Counted from the first letter of the stretch, positions 1-6,674 are shown. The stretch is DNA of 12,955 nucleotides from Actinomycetota bacterium (GCA_005885085.1 VAXY01000013.1:1-12955), one strand, 5' to 3'. Notes: a model not told the origin generated them from the letters alone. Translations and numbers: made by a program.

Positions 1-533
1 CGGAGACGGCGCTGCAGCCGCCGCGCACGATGTTCGCCTGGTCATTCGACGGGATCATGCCGAAGGCGGTCGCCGGCGTGACACGACGCGGCGTGCCGCT
101 GATCGCGACGGTGATCACGATCGCAGGGTCGATCGCCGCCTTCGCGTGGGCGGTCTACATCGCGAAGAACTTCTTCCAGGTGATCGTGTACGCGACGCTC
201 GCCCAGCTGATCACGCACGTCCTGATCGGCGTGTCTGCGATCTCGTTCCCCTACCGGCGGAAGGCGCTCTACCAGGCGTCGGTCTCCGCCAAGGAAGTCG
301 CCGGGATCCCGCTGACCGTGGTCGCAGGCATCGGGGCGATCCTCACCTCGGTGTTCCTGTACTGGGCGTTCTTCCACTACCCGTTCTTCGGGCTGCAGGC
401 GAAGCAGAACATCATCTACTGGGTCGGCGGCGCCGTCCTGTTCGGTTTGCTCTGGTACGTCGGAGCGCGCTACATCCGACGGCAGGAGGGCGTCAACATC
501 GACCGCGTCTACGCGGAGATCCCGCCGGAGTAA
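1..533 (+). CDS. APC-family amino-acid permease, C-terminal part (5' end outside window)
   Basis: Integral membrane transporter of the amino acid-polyamine-organocation superfamily, probably importing an amino acid by proton or cation symport. Only the last 176 residues are present, read in the frame that begins at base 3; there is no start codon to choose because the gene enters from the left edge. The fragment opens with a cytoplasmic loop (FAWSFDGIMPKAVAGV, then RRGVP) typical of the region before a late APC helix. Four hydrophobic helices follow, roughly residues 35-58, 61-82, 101-122 and 135-154. The end is a charged cytoplasmic tail, GVNIDRVYAEIPPE, a style common in actinobacterial APC permeases. 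The stop TAA is followed 23 nt later by a strong terminator, so this is the last gene of its transcript. Family assignment is from residue pattern; the substrate cannot be judged from the C-terminus. Confidence 0.85.
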   Translation, partial: ETALQPPRTMFAWSFDGIMPKAVAGVTRRGVPLIATVITIAGSIAAFAWAVYIAKNFFQVIVYATLAQLITHVLIGVSAISFPYRRKALYQASVSAKEVAGIPLTVVAGIGAILTSVFLYWAFFHYPFFGLQAKQNIIYWVGGAVLFGLLWYVGARYIRRQEGVNIDRVYAEIPPE

Positions 534-556
534 GAGGTGTGATCGTCGTGGTTTCG

Positions 557-591
557 ACGGAGAGGCCTCGCTTCCGAGGCCTCTCCGTTTT
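557..591 (+). terminator. Rho-independent terminator after the APC permease
   Basis: A perfect 14-bp stem (557-570 paired with 575-588; arm ACGGAGAGGCCTCG) closes a CTTC tetraloop and runs straight into TTTT. On the opposite strand no T-run follows the stem, so it acts on + strand transcripts only. Confidence 0.9.
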
Positions 592-906
592 ATCGAGGGC
601 TCGCATGGGCTGTTGGGGACACAACCTCTGATCGGCTGACGCGGCGAAAGGTGCGGCGATCCAGAGTGTGCTCGACGCCGCGCGCTCGGACGACAGGCAA
701 GCCTCACACTCGGCGATCTTCGCGTTCCAAAACCTTTCGAGCATTGCCTACCGGACGTACGTTCGGATCGGCCTGACGGCCTGCGGCCGATTCCACCCCT
801 AGAAAAACGAAGCCCGCGAAGTAACGGCCGTTCGATGTTTTCGACTTACTGCAATCCGGTCCGCGCAGACCCACGTATTCACTTCTTCTGGGAACTGTTC
901 AGACAC
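592..906. other. Gene-poor intergenic stretch with one short orphan frame
   Basis: About 315 bases between the permease terminator and the ribosome-binding site of the next gene. The only coding-like signal is an open + frame at 632-802 (56 codons, stop TAG at 800-802) with fairly GC-rich third positions. It has no ATG; an in-frame GTG lies at 668 without a Shine-Dalgarno site. Its translation contains pieces such as SVLDAARSDDRQ and SSIAYRTYVRIG, which I do not recognise; it may be the remnant of a lost gene. From about 803 on the DNA is visibly lower in GC (the run of A after CCCCTAG, then ATGTTTTCGACTTACTGC), as expected for a promoter region of the gene at 921, but I cannot pick a convincing -35/-10 pair. 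Confidence 0.5.
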
Positions 907-920
907 AAGGAGGGGGAGGA
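907..920 (+). promoter_or_regulatory. Very strong, extended Shine-Dalgarno site for the gene at 921
   Basis: The purine run AAGGAGGGGGAGGA directly precedes ATG at 921. It contains an exact AAGGAGG 7 nt before the start codon. It fixes the start and shows a leadered mRNA, in contrast to several genes further right that lack any such site. Confidence 0.85.
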
Positions 921-2006
921 ATGCGAGAAAGGACTTCCGGACGCGCCCGACTCATCCTGGGGTCGCTGCTTCTCTTGGGAGTGGCGCTCTTCATCGGGGC
1001 GTCGTCCGCGCGCAGCGGCGTCGGAGGGACGTACACGGTGCACAACTTGAGCTCGAACGTGCCCGGCCTTGCCGCACACACGGATCCAGACCTGAAGAAC
1101 GGCTGGGGCATCACGGAGCCCACCAGCGGCCCATGGTGGGTCGCCGACAACGGCACGGACAAATCCACGCTGTACACGGCCGACGGCACGAAGCTCGGCC
1201 TCGTCGTCGAGATCGTGAACGGCGCACCCACCGGAACCGTCTTCAACGGCGGCTCTGGGTTCGTCGTGCACAACACGACGACTGGTAGCTCGGGCCCGGC
1301 CCGATTCATCTTCGCCAGCGAGTCGGGGACGATCAGCGGCTGGAATCCCGGCGTCGACGCAACCCACTCCGTCGTGGGCGTCACGACCCCAGACGCGGTC
1401 TACAAGGGCCTCGCGCTCGCCAACGCGACGAGCGGGCCCCAGCTCTATGCGACCGATTTTGCAGGTGGTCACGTTGACGTGTTCAATTCGTCTTTCGGTA
1501 CCGGTGTCGCCACGGGCGGGTTCGACGACCCGAATCTTCCGCGCGGTTACGCGCCGTTCGGAATTGCGTCGGTCGACGGGATGCTCGTCGTGACGTACGC
1601 GAAGCAGCAGGCCGGCAGCGAGGACGAGCAGCACCACCAGGGGTTCGGCGTCGTCGACGCCTTCGACACGGACGGCAACCTGATCGCGCGGATCGCCACG
1701 CACGGTCAGCTCAACGCGCCGTGGGGGATCGCCCGGGCGCCCGCGAACTTCGGCGCGTTCAGCGGCGATCTGCTGATCGGCAACTTCGGCGACGGCCAGA
1801 TCAACGCCTACGCTCAACAGGGCGATGGATCCTGGGAACGCGCGGGCGGTCTCCGGGACTCGACCGGGCGCACGATCTCGATCGACGGCTTGTGGGGCAT
1901 CGGCTTCGGCAACGACGGCACCGCCGGCCCGTCGACGACGCTCTACTTCGCCGCCGGCCCGAACGACGAGGCGGACGGCTTGTTCGGCTCGATCACGGCC
2001 AATTAG
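921..2006 (+). CDS. Secreted TIGR03118-like beta-propeller protein
   Basis: A 361-residue exported protein of unknown biochemical function. Residues about 1-33 form a signal sequence: RER...R n-region, hydrophobic core LILGSLLLLGVALFIGA, possible cleavage near SSARS. The mature part matches my knowledge of the TIGR03118 family: YTVHNLSSNVPGLAAHTDPDL near the N-terminus, NGWGI, WWVADNGT, GTISGWNPGVD, YATDFAGGHVDVF, YAPFGIA, then GDLLIGNFGDGQINAY and LWGIGFGNDG. These recurring G-x-L/I...D/N-G segments are typical of beta-propeller blades (NHL/SMP-30-like). TIGR03118 members often carry a PEP-CTERM sorting tail; this one stops at GLFGSITAN with no sorting motif, so it is probably released or held in the envelope by other means. 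The start is set by the Shine-Dalgarno site at 907-920. The next gene lies 119 nt downstream on the same strand and also encodes a secreted protein, so a shared function at the cell surface is possible but unproven. Confidence 0.8.
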   Translation: MRERTSGRARLILGSLLLLGVALFIGASSARSGVGGTYTVHNLSSNVPGLAAHTDPDLKNGWGITEPTSGPWWVADNGTDKSTLYTADGTKLGLVVEIVNGAPTGTVFNGGSGFVVHNTTTGSSGPARFIFASESGTISGWNPGVDATHSVVGVTTPDAVYKGLALANATSGPQLYATDFAGGHVDVFNSSFGTGVATGGFDDPNLPRGYAPFGIASVDGMLVVTYAKQQAGSEDEQHHQGFGVVDAFDTDGNLIARIATHGQLNAPWGIARAPANFGAFSGDLLIGNFGDGQINAYAQQGDGSWERAGGLRDSTGRTISIDGLWGIGFGNDGTAGPSTTLYFAAGPNDEADGLFGSITAN

Positions 2007-2024
2007 GGCGCTATTCCGGTGACA

Positions 2025-2058
2025 TGGGGGGCGGCGCGCATAGCCGCCGCCTCCCCCA
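2025..2058 (+). other. Bulged hairpin between the two secreted-protein genes, no T-run
   Basis: TGGGGG (2025-2030) pairs with CCCCCA (2053-2058). GCGGCG (2031-2036) pairs with CGCCGC (2045-2050), leaving a 2-nt CT bulge at 2051-2052 and an 8-nt loop. The following bases are CGGAGCAGCG, not a T-run, so this is not a classical intrinsic terminator. It could be an mRNA-stabilising or attenuating structure. Confidence 0.45.
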
Positions 2059-2125
2059 CGGAGCAGCGCAGCGCAAGTTTCGCGCTTCCCCGGCGACTCA
2101 GGGAGGTAAGCCATCCCCCAACCGA

Positions 2126-2860
2126 ATGGATTCCCCCGTGAAAAAACGAATCAGCCGATTCAGCCGGCGCTCCATTGTGGGAGCGCTCGTCGGGCTCGCG
2201 TTCGCCGCGGCCGCCGGCGTCGGCCTCGCCCAGATCACGGCAGGGCCCTCGCCCACGGCTTCGGCACTGAGCACGACCACTACTCTGTCGCAGTCGACCA
2301 GCACGGACTCGACCGGAGGCGACGTGGAGTCCGCCGACGACCAGAACGAGCAAGGCGACGACAACGACAACCAGTCCGAATCGTCGACCACCCTAGGCGC
2401 GACGACGACGACGACGACGAGTGGCGGCACGACGAGCACCATCGGCCAGCTGACCACCACGGCCGGCGGCGAAGACACCGGTCTCGGGCTCGGCCAGGAG
2501 AAGGTCCCGGTGTGCCACGTGACCGGCTCGACAAAGAACCCGAAACACACGATCACGATCGCACGACCGGCAGTGGCCGCGCACGTCGCGCACGGCGACA
2601 CCGAGGGTGCGTGTGCGCTCACCACGACCACGGCCGCCGCTGCGACGTTGTCGACGACGTCGACAACACAGGCGACGACCACGACCACGAAACACCAGCA
2701 CAAGCAGCAGCAGACAGCGACTCAGCCGAGCGGTACGAGCTCATCGAGTCACGGCAACTCCGGCCACACCTCCCACGGCAACTCCGGCCACTCGAGCCAT
2801 CGCACCTCGGGCTCGAAGCACGGCAACGGAGGCGGCCAAGGGAAGGGCCACAACAAGTAA
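2126..2860 (+). CDS. Secreted Thr/Ser-rich protein with C..H..HGD..G.C motif and His-rich tail
   Basis: A 244-residue exported protein with no known enzymatic role. Order of parts: basic n-region (VKKRISRFSRRS) and hydrophobic segment about residues 18-36 (IVGALVGLAFAAAAGVGLA), a signal peptide or anchor. A low-complexity Thr/Ser/Asp linker follows, including six consecutive Thr. At about residues 130-163 comes the only ordered-looking island: VPVCHVTGST...HTITIARPAVAAHVAHGDTEGAC. I know this two-Cys, HGD..G.C pattern as recurring in secreted bacterial proteins; its two cysteines could form a disulfide. A second Thr-rich linker, a KHQHKQQQ patch and two SHGNSGH repeats lead to a Gly/Lys/His end. 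The His-rich tail could bind metal (inference). ATG at 2126 is chosen; an in-frame GTG at 2138 right before KKR is the alternative. GGGAGG at 2101-2106 is rather far (19 nt) from the ATG. The 3' terminator fits a unit with the upstream gene. Confidence 0.75.
   Translation: MDSPVKKRISRFSRRSIVGALVGLAFAAAAGVGLAQITAGPSPTASALSTTTTLSQSTSTDSTGGDVESADDQNEQGDDNDNQSESSTTLGATTTTTTSGGTTSTIGQLTTTAGGEDTGLGLGQEKVPVCHVTGSTKNPKHTITIARPAVAAHVAHGDTEGACALTTTTAAAATLSTTSTTQATTTTTKHQHKQQQTATQPSGTSSSSHGNSGHTSHGNSGHSSHRTSGSKHGNGGGQGKGHNK
2402..2419 (+). repeat. ACG trinucleotide microsatellite (6 units) in the Thr-rich linker
   Basis: Six perfect ACG units encode consecutive threonines in the first low-complexity linker of the secreted protein. 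Such a tract can change length by slippage without shifting the frame. Confidence 0.8.
2750..2791 (+). repeat. Two direct repeats of an 18-nt unit, 24-nt period (SHGNSGH)
   Basis: The 18-mer CACGGCAACTCCGGCCAC occurs at 2750-2767 and identically at 2774-2791. Each copy encodes HGNSGH. The period of 24 nt keeps the frame (8 residues). Identity at DNA level, including third positions, suggests recent duplication. Confidence 0.8.
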
Positions 2861-2881
2861 TCCGCAGCTCACGCGGACTCT

Positions 2882-2915
2882 GAGAGCCCCGCTTCGGCGG
2901 GGCTCTCGCCGTTTT
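2882..2915 (+). terminator. Rho-independent terminator closing the secreted-protein unit
   Basis: A perfect 11-bp stem GAGAGCCCCGC (2882-2892) pairs with 2897-2907 around a stable TTCG tetraloop. It is followed by GCC and GTTTT. It begins 21 nt after the stop of the His-rich protein gene and ends 20 nt before the aminotransferase start, so the aminotransferase must have its own promoter. Confidence 0.9.
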
Positions 2916-2923
2916 CGGGGCGG

Positions 2924-2929
2924 TACGCT
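2924..2929 (+). promoter_or_regulatory. Putative -10 box of a leaderless aminotransferase mRNA
   Basis: TACGCT lies exactly 6 nt before the GTG start at 2936, the distance expected if transcription starts on the start codon itself. The space between the upstream terminator T-run and the GTG is only 20 nt and holds no Shine-Dalgarno site. No good -35 box is visible. Confidence 0.5.
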
Positions 2930-2935
2930 CCGCTC

Positions 2936-4288
2936 GTGATCGGTGAGCTGCTCGAGGCGCGCGCGGGCGAGGAGTACGAGCTGTACGCGCGCACCATCAA
3001 TCCGCGGTTCACGCGCGTGCTCAAGACGATCGGCTTCGACCGCGCCTGGACGCGCGCCGAGGGGCAGTACCTGTACGACGCGAACGGCGACCGTTTTCTG
3101 GACCTGCTCGGGGGCTTCGGCATGTTCAACGTCGGGCGGAATAACCCGCGCGTCCGGGCGGCGCTCGTCGAGGCGCTCGAGCTCGAGACGCCCGGCTCGG
3201 TCCAGCTCGGGGTCTCGCTGCTCCCGGGCCTGCTCGCGGAGGCGCTCCTGACGCGCACGCCCGACCGGCTGGCGCGGGTGCTGTTCACCAGCTCCGGCAC
3301 GGAGGCTGTCGAGGCCGCGTTGAAGCTCGGCCGCGCTGCGACGGGACGATCGCGCGTGCTGTCGACCGTGCACGGATTCCACGGGCTGACGCTCGGCGCC
3401 CTCTCAGCCAACGGCGGCCGGCATTTCGTCGAGCGCTTCGGTCCGCTGCTCCCGGGCTTCTCGCAGGTTCCGTTCGACGACCTGGACGCGCTCGAACGCG
3501 AGCTGCGCAGCGAGGACGTGGCGCTGTTCCTGCTCGAGCCGGTTCAGGGCCACGGCGTCTACCTGCCTCCGGCGGGCTACCTGGAAGGCGCGCAGGCGTT
3601 GTGCCGCCGCTACGGCACGCTCTTCGCGGTCGACGAGGTGCAGACGGGCTTCGGGCGGACCGGGAAGCTGTTCGCGTTCGAGCACTGGGGGCTCGAGCCG
3701 GATCTCGTCACGGTGGCGAAGTCCCTCTCAGGCGGCTACGTCCCGGTGGGCGCGCTGCTGATGGCCCAATCCGTCTACGAAGGCGTCTTCGACTCGCTCG
3801 AGCACTCGGTCAGCCACGGCTCGACCTTCGCGCCGAACGATCTTGCGATGGCGGCGGGGCTCGCAACGCTGCGCGAGCTCGACGATGCGGGCCTCGTCGA
3901 ACGCGCGTCCCGGCTCGGGCGGCTGCTGTTCGAGCGCACCGAGCCGCTCGTCGAGTTGCACGACGTCGTGCGCGAGGTGCGCGGCCTGGGGCTGATGTGG
4001 GCGATGGAGTTCGCCGAGCCCGAATCGGGGAGCCTCTCGTGGCGCGTGCTGGAACGGATGCAGACGGGGCTGTTCGCGCAGCTCGTCGTCGTCCCGCTCT
4101 TCACCAGGCATCACATCCTGTCGCAGGTGGCCGGCCACGACTTGCCCGTCCTCAAGGGCCTGCCGCCGCTCGTCCTCTCGGAGCAGGACATCGACGACTT
4201 CGCCGCCGCGCTCGACGACGTGATCGCCAAGGCGGGACGGCCGGCGCGCATCGCGGGGATGGCACTGCGCGCGGCTCGGGCGCGCTGA
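2936..4288 (+). CDS. Class-III PLP-dependent aminotransferase (ornithine/putrescine/acetylornithine type)
   Basis: A 450-residue cytoplasmic enzyme that transfers an amino group, usually the terminal amine of a diamine or basic amino acid, to a 2-oxo acid. The fold-type-I class-III landmarks are all there: SSGTEA (119-124) and GFHG (147-150) for cofactor phosphate and ring contacts, EPVQG (201-205), AVDEVQTGFGRTG (231-243) with the cofactor-binding Asp233, VTVAKSLSGG (258-267) with the Schiff-base Lys262, and HGSTF (294-298) with Thr297. The length is normal and the N-terminus aligns with the usual family start (YARTINPRF...), supporting GTG at 2936. It is a single-gene unit: a terminator sits just upstream, and the next gene is convergent with only 5 nt between stop codons. 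The C-terminal LSQVAGHDLPVLKGLPPLVLS block suits the broad subgroup containing putrescine and HpnO-like aminotransferases. Neighbours give no hint of the substrate. Confidence 0.88.
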   Translation: MIGELLEARAGEEYELYARTINPRFTRVLKTIGFDRAWTRAEGQYLYDANGDRFLDLLGGFGMFNVGRNNPRVRAALVEALELETPGSVQLGVSLLPGLLAEALLTRTPDRLARVLFTSSGTEAVEAALKLGRAATGRSRVLSTVHGFHGLTLGALSANGGRHFVERFGPLLPGFSQVPFDDLDALERELRSEDVALFLLEPVQGHGVYLPPAGYLEGAQALCRRYGTLFAVDEVQTGFGRTGKLFAFEHWGLEPDLVTVAKSLSGGYVPVGALLMAQSVYEGVFDSLEHSVSHGSTFAPNDLAMAAGLATLRELDDAGLVERASRLGRLLFERTEPLVELHDVVREVRGLGLMWAMEFAEPESGSLSWRVLERMQTGLFAQLVVVPLFTRHHILSQVAGHDLPVLKGLPPLVLSEQDIDDFAAALDDVIAKAGRPARIAGMALRAARAR

Positions 4289-4293
4289 GGGTT

Positions 4294-4647
4294 CTAGAGG
4301 TCGGCGATCTCGCCGTGCCGCTCGTGGATGCACTGGCGCGCCCAGATCTCGGCGAGGGTGACGAGCCGCTCGCAGAAGTCCTTCCGCTCAGCCCTCCCCT
4401 CCGGGACCACCTCGGGCGGAATCGCGACCCGGACCTGATGGAGGACGATCTCGGCGTCCTCGGTGATCTCGTGGCGTTCCTCGCCCACGATCGAGACCTC
4501 GCCCGCTTCCGGGACGAGCAGCCTGCCCAGTTCCTCCAGTTCGGCGGTGGTGGCGTCGCGACCCGCGAAGACGCCGAAGTTGACCCGGATCTCGAGTCCG
4601 GCCGGCTCCTGCTCGACCGCGAAGGCGATGGCTTCCTCGACCTGCAT
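4294..4647 (-). CDS. Small cytoplasmic protein of unknown function
   Basis: 117 residues, acidic, with no signal peptide or membrane segment. I do not recognise a family. The sequence alternates predicted beta strands (LEIRVNFGVFAG, EVSIVGEERHEI, EIVLHQVRVAI) with a C-terminal helix (RKDFCERLVTLAEIWARQCI), which looks like a real compact alpha/beta domain. ATG at 4647 is used; no clear Shine-Dalgarno site precedes it. It is the fourth and last gene of the minus-strand unit that starts with the sixA-like gene, 30 nt downstream of the ABC permease stop, so it is probably co-transcribed with it. Its stop is 5 nt from the convergent aminotransferase stop and I see no terminator hairpin between them. 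Confidence 0.65.
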   Translation of the reverse strand: MQVEEAIAFAVEQEPAGLEIRVNFGVFAGRDATTAELEELGRLLVPEAGEVSIVGEERHEITEDAEIVLHQVRVAIPPEVVPEGRAERKDFCERLVTLAEIWARQCIHERHGEIADL

Positions 4648-4677
4648 TGAGAGGGGTATTTCCGACAGGCTGTGCGC

Positions 4678-5424
4678 CTAACCCTCCCGCGGTTCCCAGC
4701 GGAATTTCCGCATTGCGACGGCGATTCCGAACACCCCCCAGCCCGCGAGCACCGCGACCGCGGTCGGCTTGTCCCAGAGCTCCCGGCCGTGCAGATAGAC
4801 CGCATTGATGGCGTCGAGGAGGTACTTGAGCGGGAGCACGTCGCCGATTGCGCGCAGCGCGCGCGGGTAGTGACGGGTCGTTCCGAACGATCCCGACAGG
4901 AACGCCATCGGCAAGACCACGAGGTTGAGCGCCGCTGACGAGCCTTCGAGCGAGCGGATGAAGCCGGTGATCGCAAGCCCGAGGCCGGCGAAGGCGGCGG
5001 CAACGAGGGCGAGCGCGAGCACGACCGAGAGCAGGTGTGCCGGCCACGGAGTCGACTTCAGCAACCGCCCGAGCACGCACAGCGAGACCGCCTGCAGCGC
5101 GAAGACGATCATGATCGAGCAGAGCACGGCGACGAGGTAGGTCGCCGTCGGCAGTGGGGTCGCCCGAATCCGCTTGAGGATGCCGAGCTCGCGCCGCGAG
5201 ATCAGGATCAGCGCAAGACCGGCGAAGGCAGTGTTCGCGGCGCCGTACCCGAGCATCCCCGCCAGCAGCGCCCACGACGCCGGGCGGCCGTAGAGATGGC
5301 CGTTGTAGACCGCGGTGAGCAGCGCGAACAGGAGCAGCGGAAAGAGGAAGACGAACACCGCAGCCTCACGGCTGCGCCAGAACACGAGCTGCTCGCTGCG
5401 CAGCTGGTGCCAGAAGAGCCTCAT
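4678..5424 (-). CDS. ABC-2 type exporter, permease subunit
   Basis: 248-residue integral membrane subunit of a type-2 ABC exporter. It opens with the short N-terminal amphipathic stretch usual in this family (MRLFWHQLRSEQLVFWRSREA). About six hydrophobic segments follow: near residues 24-42, 50-76, 98-120, 131-153, 160-182 and 223-242. The segment between helices 2 and 3, ISRRELGILKRIRATPLP, is the classic ABC-2 cytoplasmic coupling loop (R-E-x-G-x-L-x-R-I/L...P). A typical late motif LSGSFGTTRHYPRALRAIGDVLPLKYLLDAI is also present. The start codon ATG at 5424 overlaps the stop of the ATPase gene as ATGA, which implies translational coupling and a 1:1 complex. The frame is open far upstream, but that part only mirrors the ATPase gene. 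Exported substrate unknown; drugs, lipids or polysaccharides are all handled by this family. Confidence 0.88.
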   Translation of the reverse strand: MRLFWHQLRSEQLVFWRSREAAVFVFLFPLLLFALLTAVYNGHLYGRPASWALLAGMLGYGAANTAFAGLALILISRRELGILKRIRATPLPTATYLVAVLCSIMIVFALQAVSLCVLGRLLKSTPWPAHLLSVVLALALVAAAFAGLGLAITGFIRSLEGSSAALNLVVLPMAFLSGSFGTTRHYPRALRAIGDVLPLKYLLDAINAVYLHGRELWDKPTAVAVLAGWGVFGIAVAMRKFRWEPREG

Positions 5425-6269
5425 GCTTGAGCGTCCTGGGTCAGCAGGAGGTACACGTCCTCGAGCGTCGGCCGGCGCACGGTGAGACCCTCGAGCTCCC
5501 GGCCCTCCGCGAGCGCCTCCTCCGTCAACTGGTGCAAGAGCCTCGTCGGCTCCGTCGTGCGGAGCACGACCTCGTGCCCGTCGCGACGGTAGCGAACCTC
5601 CGTCTCCTGTGTCCCGCCGGTCAGTTCGGCCGGAGTCCCCTCGCTGACGATCCGCCCTTCGCGCAGGACGGCCACGCGATCCGCCAGCTGCTCGGCCTCG
5701 TCGAGGTAGTGCGTCGTCAGCAGGATCGTCTTGCCGAGCGAACGCAACGAGCGGATCATCTCCCACGCGGCGCGGCGCGCAGCGGGGTCGAAGCCCGTCG
5801 TCGGCTCGTCGAGGAAGATCAGATCCGGGTCGCCGACGAGCGCGACGCCGAGATCGAGGCGACGCTTCTGGCCGCCGGAGAGCGTCTTGACTCGGGCGTC
5901 GCGCTTCTCGCGGAGGCCGACGAGCTGGATCACCTCGTCGATGTCGCGCGGCCGCTCGTAGTAGCCCGCGAACATCCTGTGCGTCTCCGCGACGGTGAGG
6001 TTCGCCCAGAGCTGCGACTGCTGCAGCACGACGCCGATCTGCTGGCGGTACGCGGTCTGCGCGCGGGCCGGATCGAAGCCGAGCACCTCGACACTTCCCC
6101 CGTCCCGCGCGCGGTAGCCCTCCAGAATCTCCACGGTCGTCGTCTTGCCTGCGCCGTTCGGGCCGAGGAGGCTGAAGACCTCGCCCTCCTCGATCGTGAA
6201 GCTGATGCCACGCAGCGCTTCGTGCTCGCCGTACGACTTGCGCAGGTCGCTGACCCGGATCGCGCTCAC
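5421..6269 (-). CDS. ABC-2 type exporter, ATP-binding subunit (DrrA/CcmA-like)
   Basis: 282-residue cytoplasmic ATPase that powers the adjacent permease. Visible motifs: Walker A GPNGAGKTT (36-44), Q-loop around Gln82-Gln83, signature LSGGQ (129-133), Walker B DLIFLDEP (148-155) followed by TTGFD, and switch His186 in LLTTHYLDEAEQLADR. About 65 residues after the core form the C-terminal extension often seen in drug/antibiotic-exporter ATPases. The start is GTG at 6269, giving a GTGA overlap with the stop of the sixA-like gene; the stop in turn overlaps the permease start (ATGA). No stronger start is available, and the N-terminus (AIRVSDLRKSYG) fits the family exactly. Regulation presumably follows the promoter in front of the sixA-like gene. 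Confidence 0.92.
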   Translation of the reverse strand: MSAIRVSDLRKSYGEHEALRGISFTIEEGEVFSLLGPNGAGKTTTVEILEGYRARDGGSVEVLGFDPARAQTAYRQQIGVVLQQSQLWANLTVAETHRMFAGYYERPRDIDEVIQLVGLREKRDARVKTLSGGQKRRLDLGVALVGDPDLIFLDEPTTGFDPAARRAAWEMIRSLRSLGKTILLTTHYLDEAEQLADRVAVLREGRIVSEGTPAELTGGTQETEVRYRRDGHEVVLRTTEPTRLLHQLTEEALAEGRELEGLTVRRPTLEDVYLLLTQDAQA

Positions 6270-6649
6270 AGGTCGATGATTTGCGCGCCGGCCGGCGGGA
6301 AGCTGGGTTCTTCGCCGCCGCGCAGCGAGGCTGTGATGCGGCCGCAGTCGGGCTGGTGGCCGACGATCACCACCGTCTCTCCGCGTCCGTGGATCGCCGT
6401 CCGCACGTCCTCGGCAGTGGCGCCCGGAGCGAGCGCGTCGAGCGCCTCCGGATCGCCGAAGCCGAGGTCGGCGGCCGTCTGGCGCGCGCGGAGGAGCGGG
6501 CTGGAGAGCACGGTGTGGGGAACGACGCCGTCGGCGCGGAGTTGCTCGCCGAGCCTGCGCGCCTGCTCGTGACCCTCGGGTGTGAGCGCGCGCAGCTCGT
6601 CGGGATCTCCCGGCGCGGCTTCAGCGTGGCGGACGAGCACGAGCCTCAT
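6266..6649 (-). CDS. sixA: SixA-like phosphohistidine phosphatase (histidine phosphatase superfamily)
   Basis: 127-residue cytoplasmic phosphatase of the branch-1 histidine phosphatase superfamily, the size of SixA. The catalytic RHAE motif lies at residues 7-10 with nucleophile His8. Arg54 in SSPLLRARQTA and His98 in VIVGHQPDCG complete the phosphate pocket. SixA removes phosphate from histidine on signalling or phosphotransfer proteins; whether this one does is inferred from family only, and small-molecule phosphatases of the same fold are the alternative. It is the first gene of a unit whose next two genes encode an ABC-2 exporter, joined by a GTGA overlap. Its start lies 25 nt from the divergent phzF-like start. 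There is no Shine-Dalgarno site, and a TAGCCT box ends 14 nt before the ATG, so a very short leader is likely. Confidence 0.85.
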   Translation of the reverse strand: MRLVLVRHAEAAPGDPDELRALTPEGHEQARRLGEQLRADGVVPHTVLSSPLLRARQTAADLGFGDPEALDALAPGATAEDVRTAIHGRGETVVIVGHQPDCGRITASLRGGEEPSFPPAGAQIIDL

Positions 6650-6662
6650 CGAATCGGCGCCG

Positions 6663-6669
6663 TAGGCTA
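6663..6669. promoter_or_regulatory. Symmetric -10 box serving the sixA/phzF divergent pair
   Basis: In the 25 nt between the two start codons, TAGGCTA reads as TAGGCT on the + strand (6 nt before the phzF-like GTG at 6675) and as TAGCCT on the - strand (14 nt before the sixA-like ATG). Both fit the actinobacterial TANNNT pattern. No good -35 box is visible on either side. Confidence 0.45.
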
Positions 6670-6674
6670 CCTGC

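Noticed and set aside
493..744. Minus-strand frame over the permease end and gap
   Set aside because: It crosses the strong + terminator hairpin, and its translation is a mirror of other frames; no start signal.
835..1050. Short + frame starting ATGTTTTCGACTTAC
   Set aside because: It runs through the strong Shine-Dalgarno site and into the propeller gene in another frame; no coding character.
879..2114. 411-codon open frame on the minus strand opposite the propeller gene
   Set aside because: Arg/Val/Asp-rich translation with no motif; it is the antisense mirror of a well-supported gene with signal peptide and Shine-Dalgarno site, and arises from high GC.
2098..2703. Val-rich minus-strand frame opposite the Thr-rich gene
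   Set aside because: The runs of Val simply mirror Thr/ACN-ACG repeats; no start signal or motif.
2402..2791. CRISPR-like or mobile repeat in the His/Thr-rich gene
   Set aside because: Repeats are in frame, encode low-complexity protein and have no spacers, terminal inverted repeats or transposase nearby.
2936..4288. Naming the aminotransferase HpnO or ornithine aminotransferase
   Set aside because: Fold and active site are shared by many class-III enzymes and no hopanoid, arginine or polyamine gene is adjacent.
4388..5275. 295-codon minus frame across the ABC permease and small unknown gene
   Set aside because: Gly/Arg/Ala-rich translation without hydrophobic helices or motifs; the overlapping frame gives a clear ABC-2 permease.
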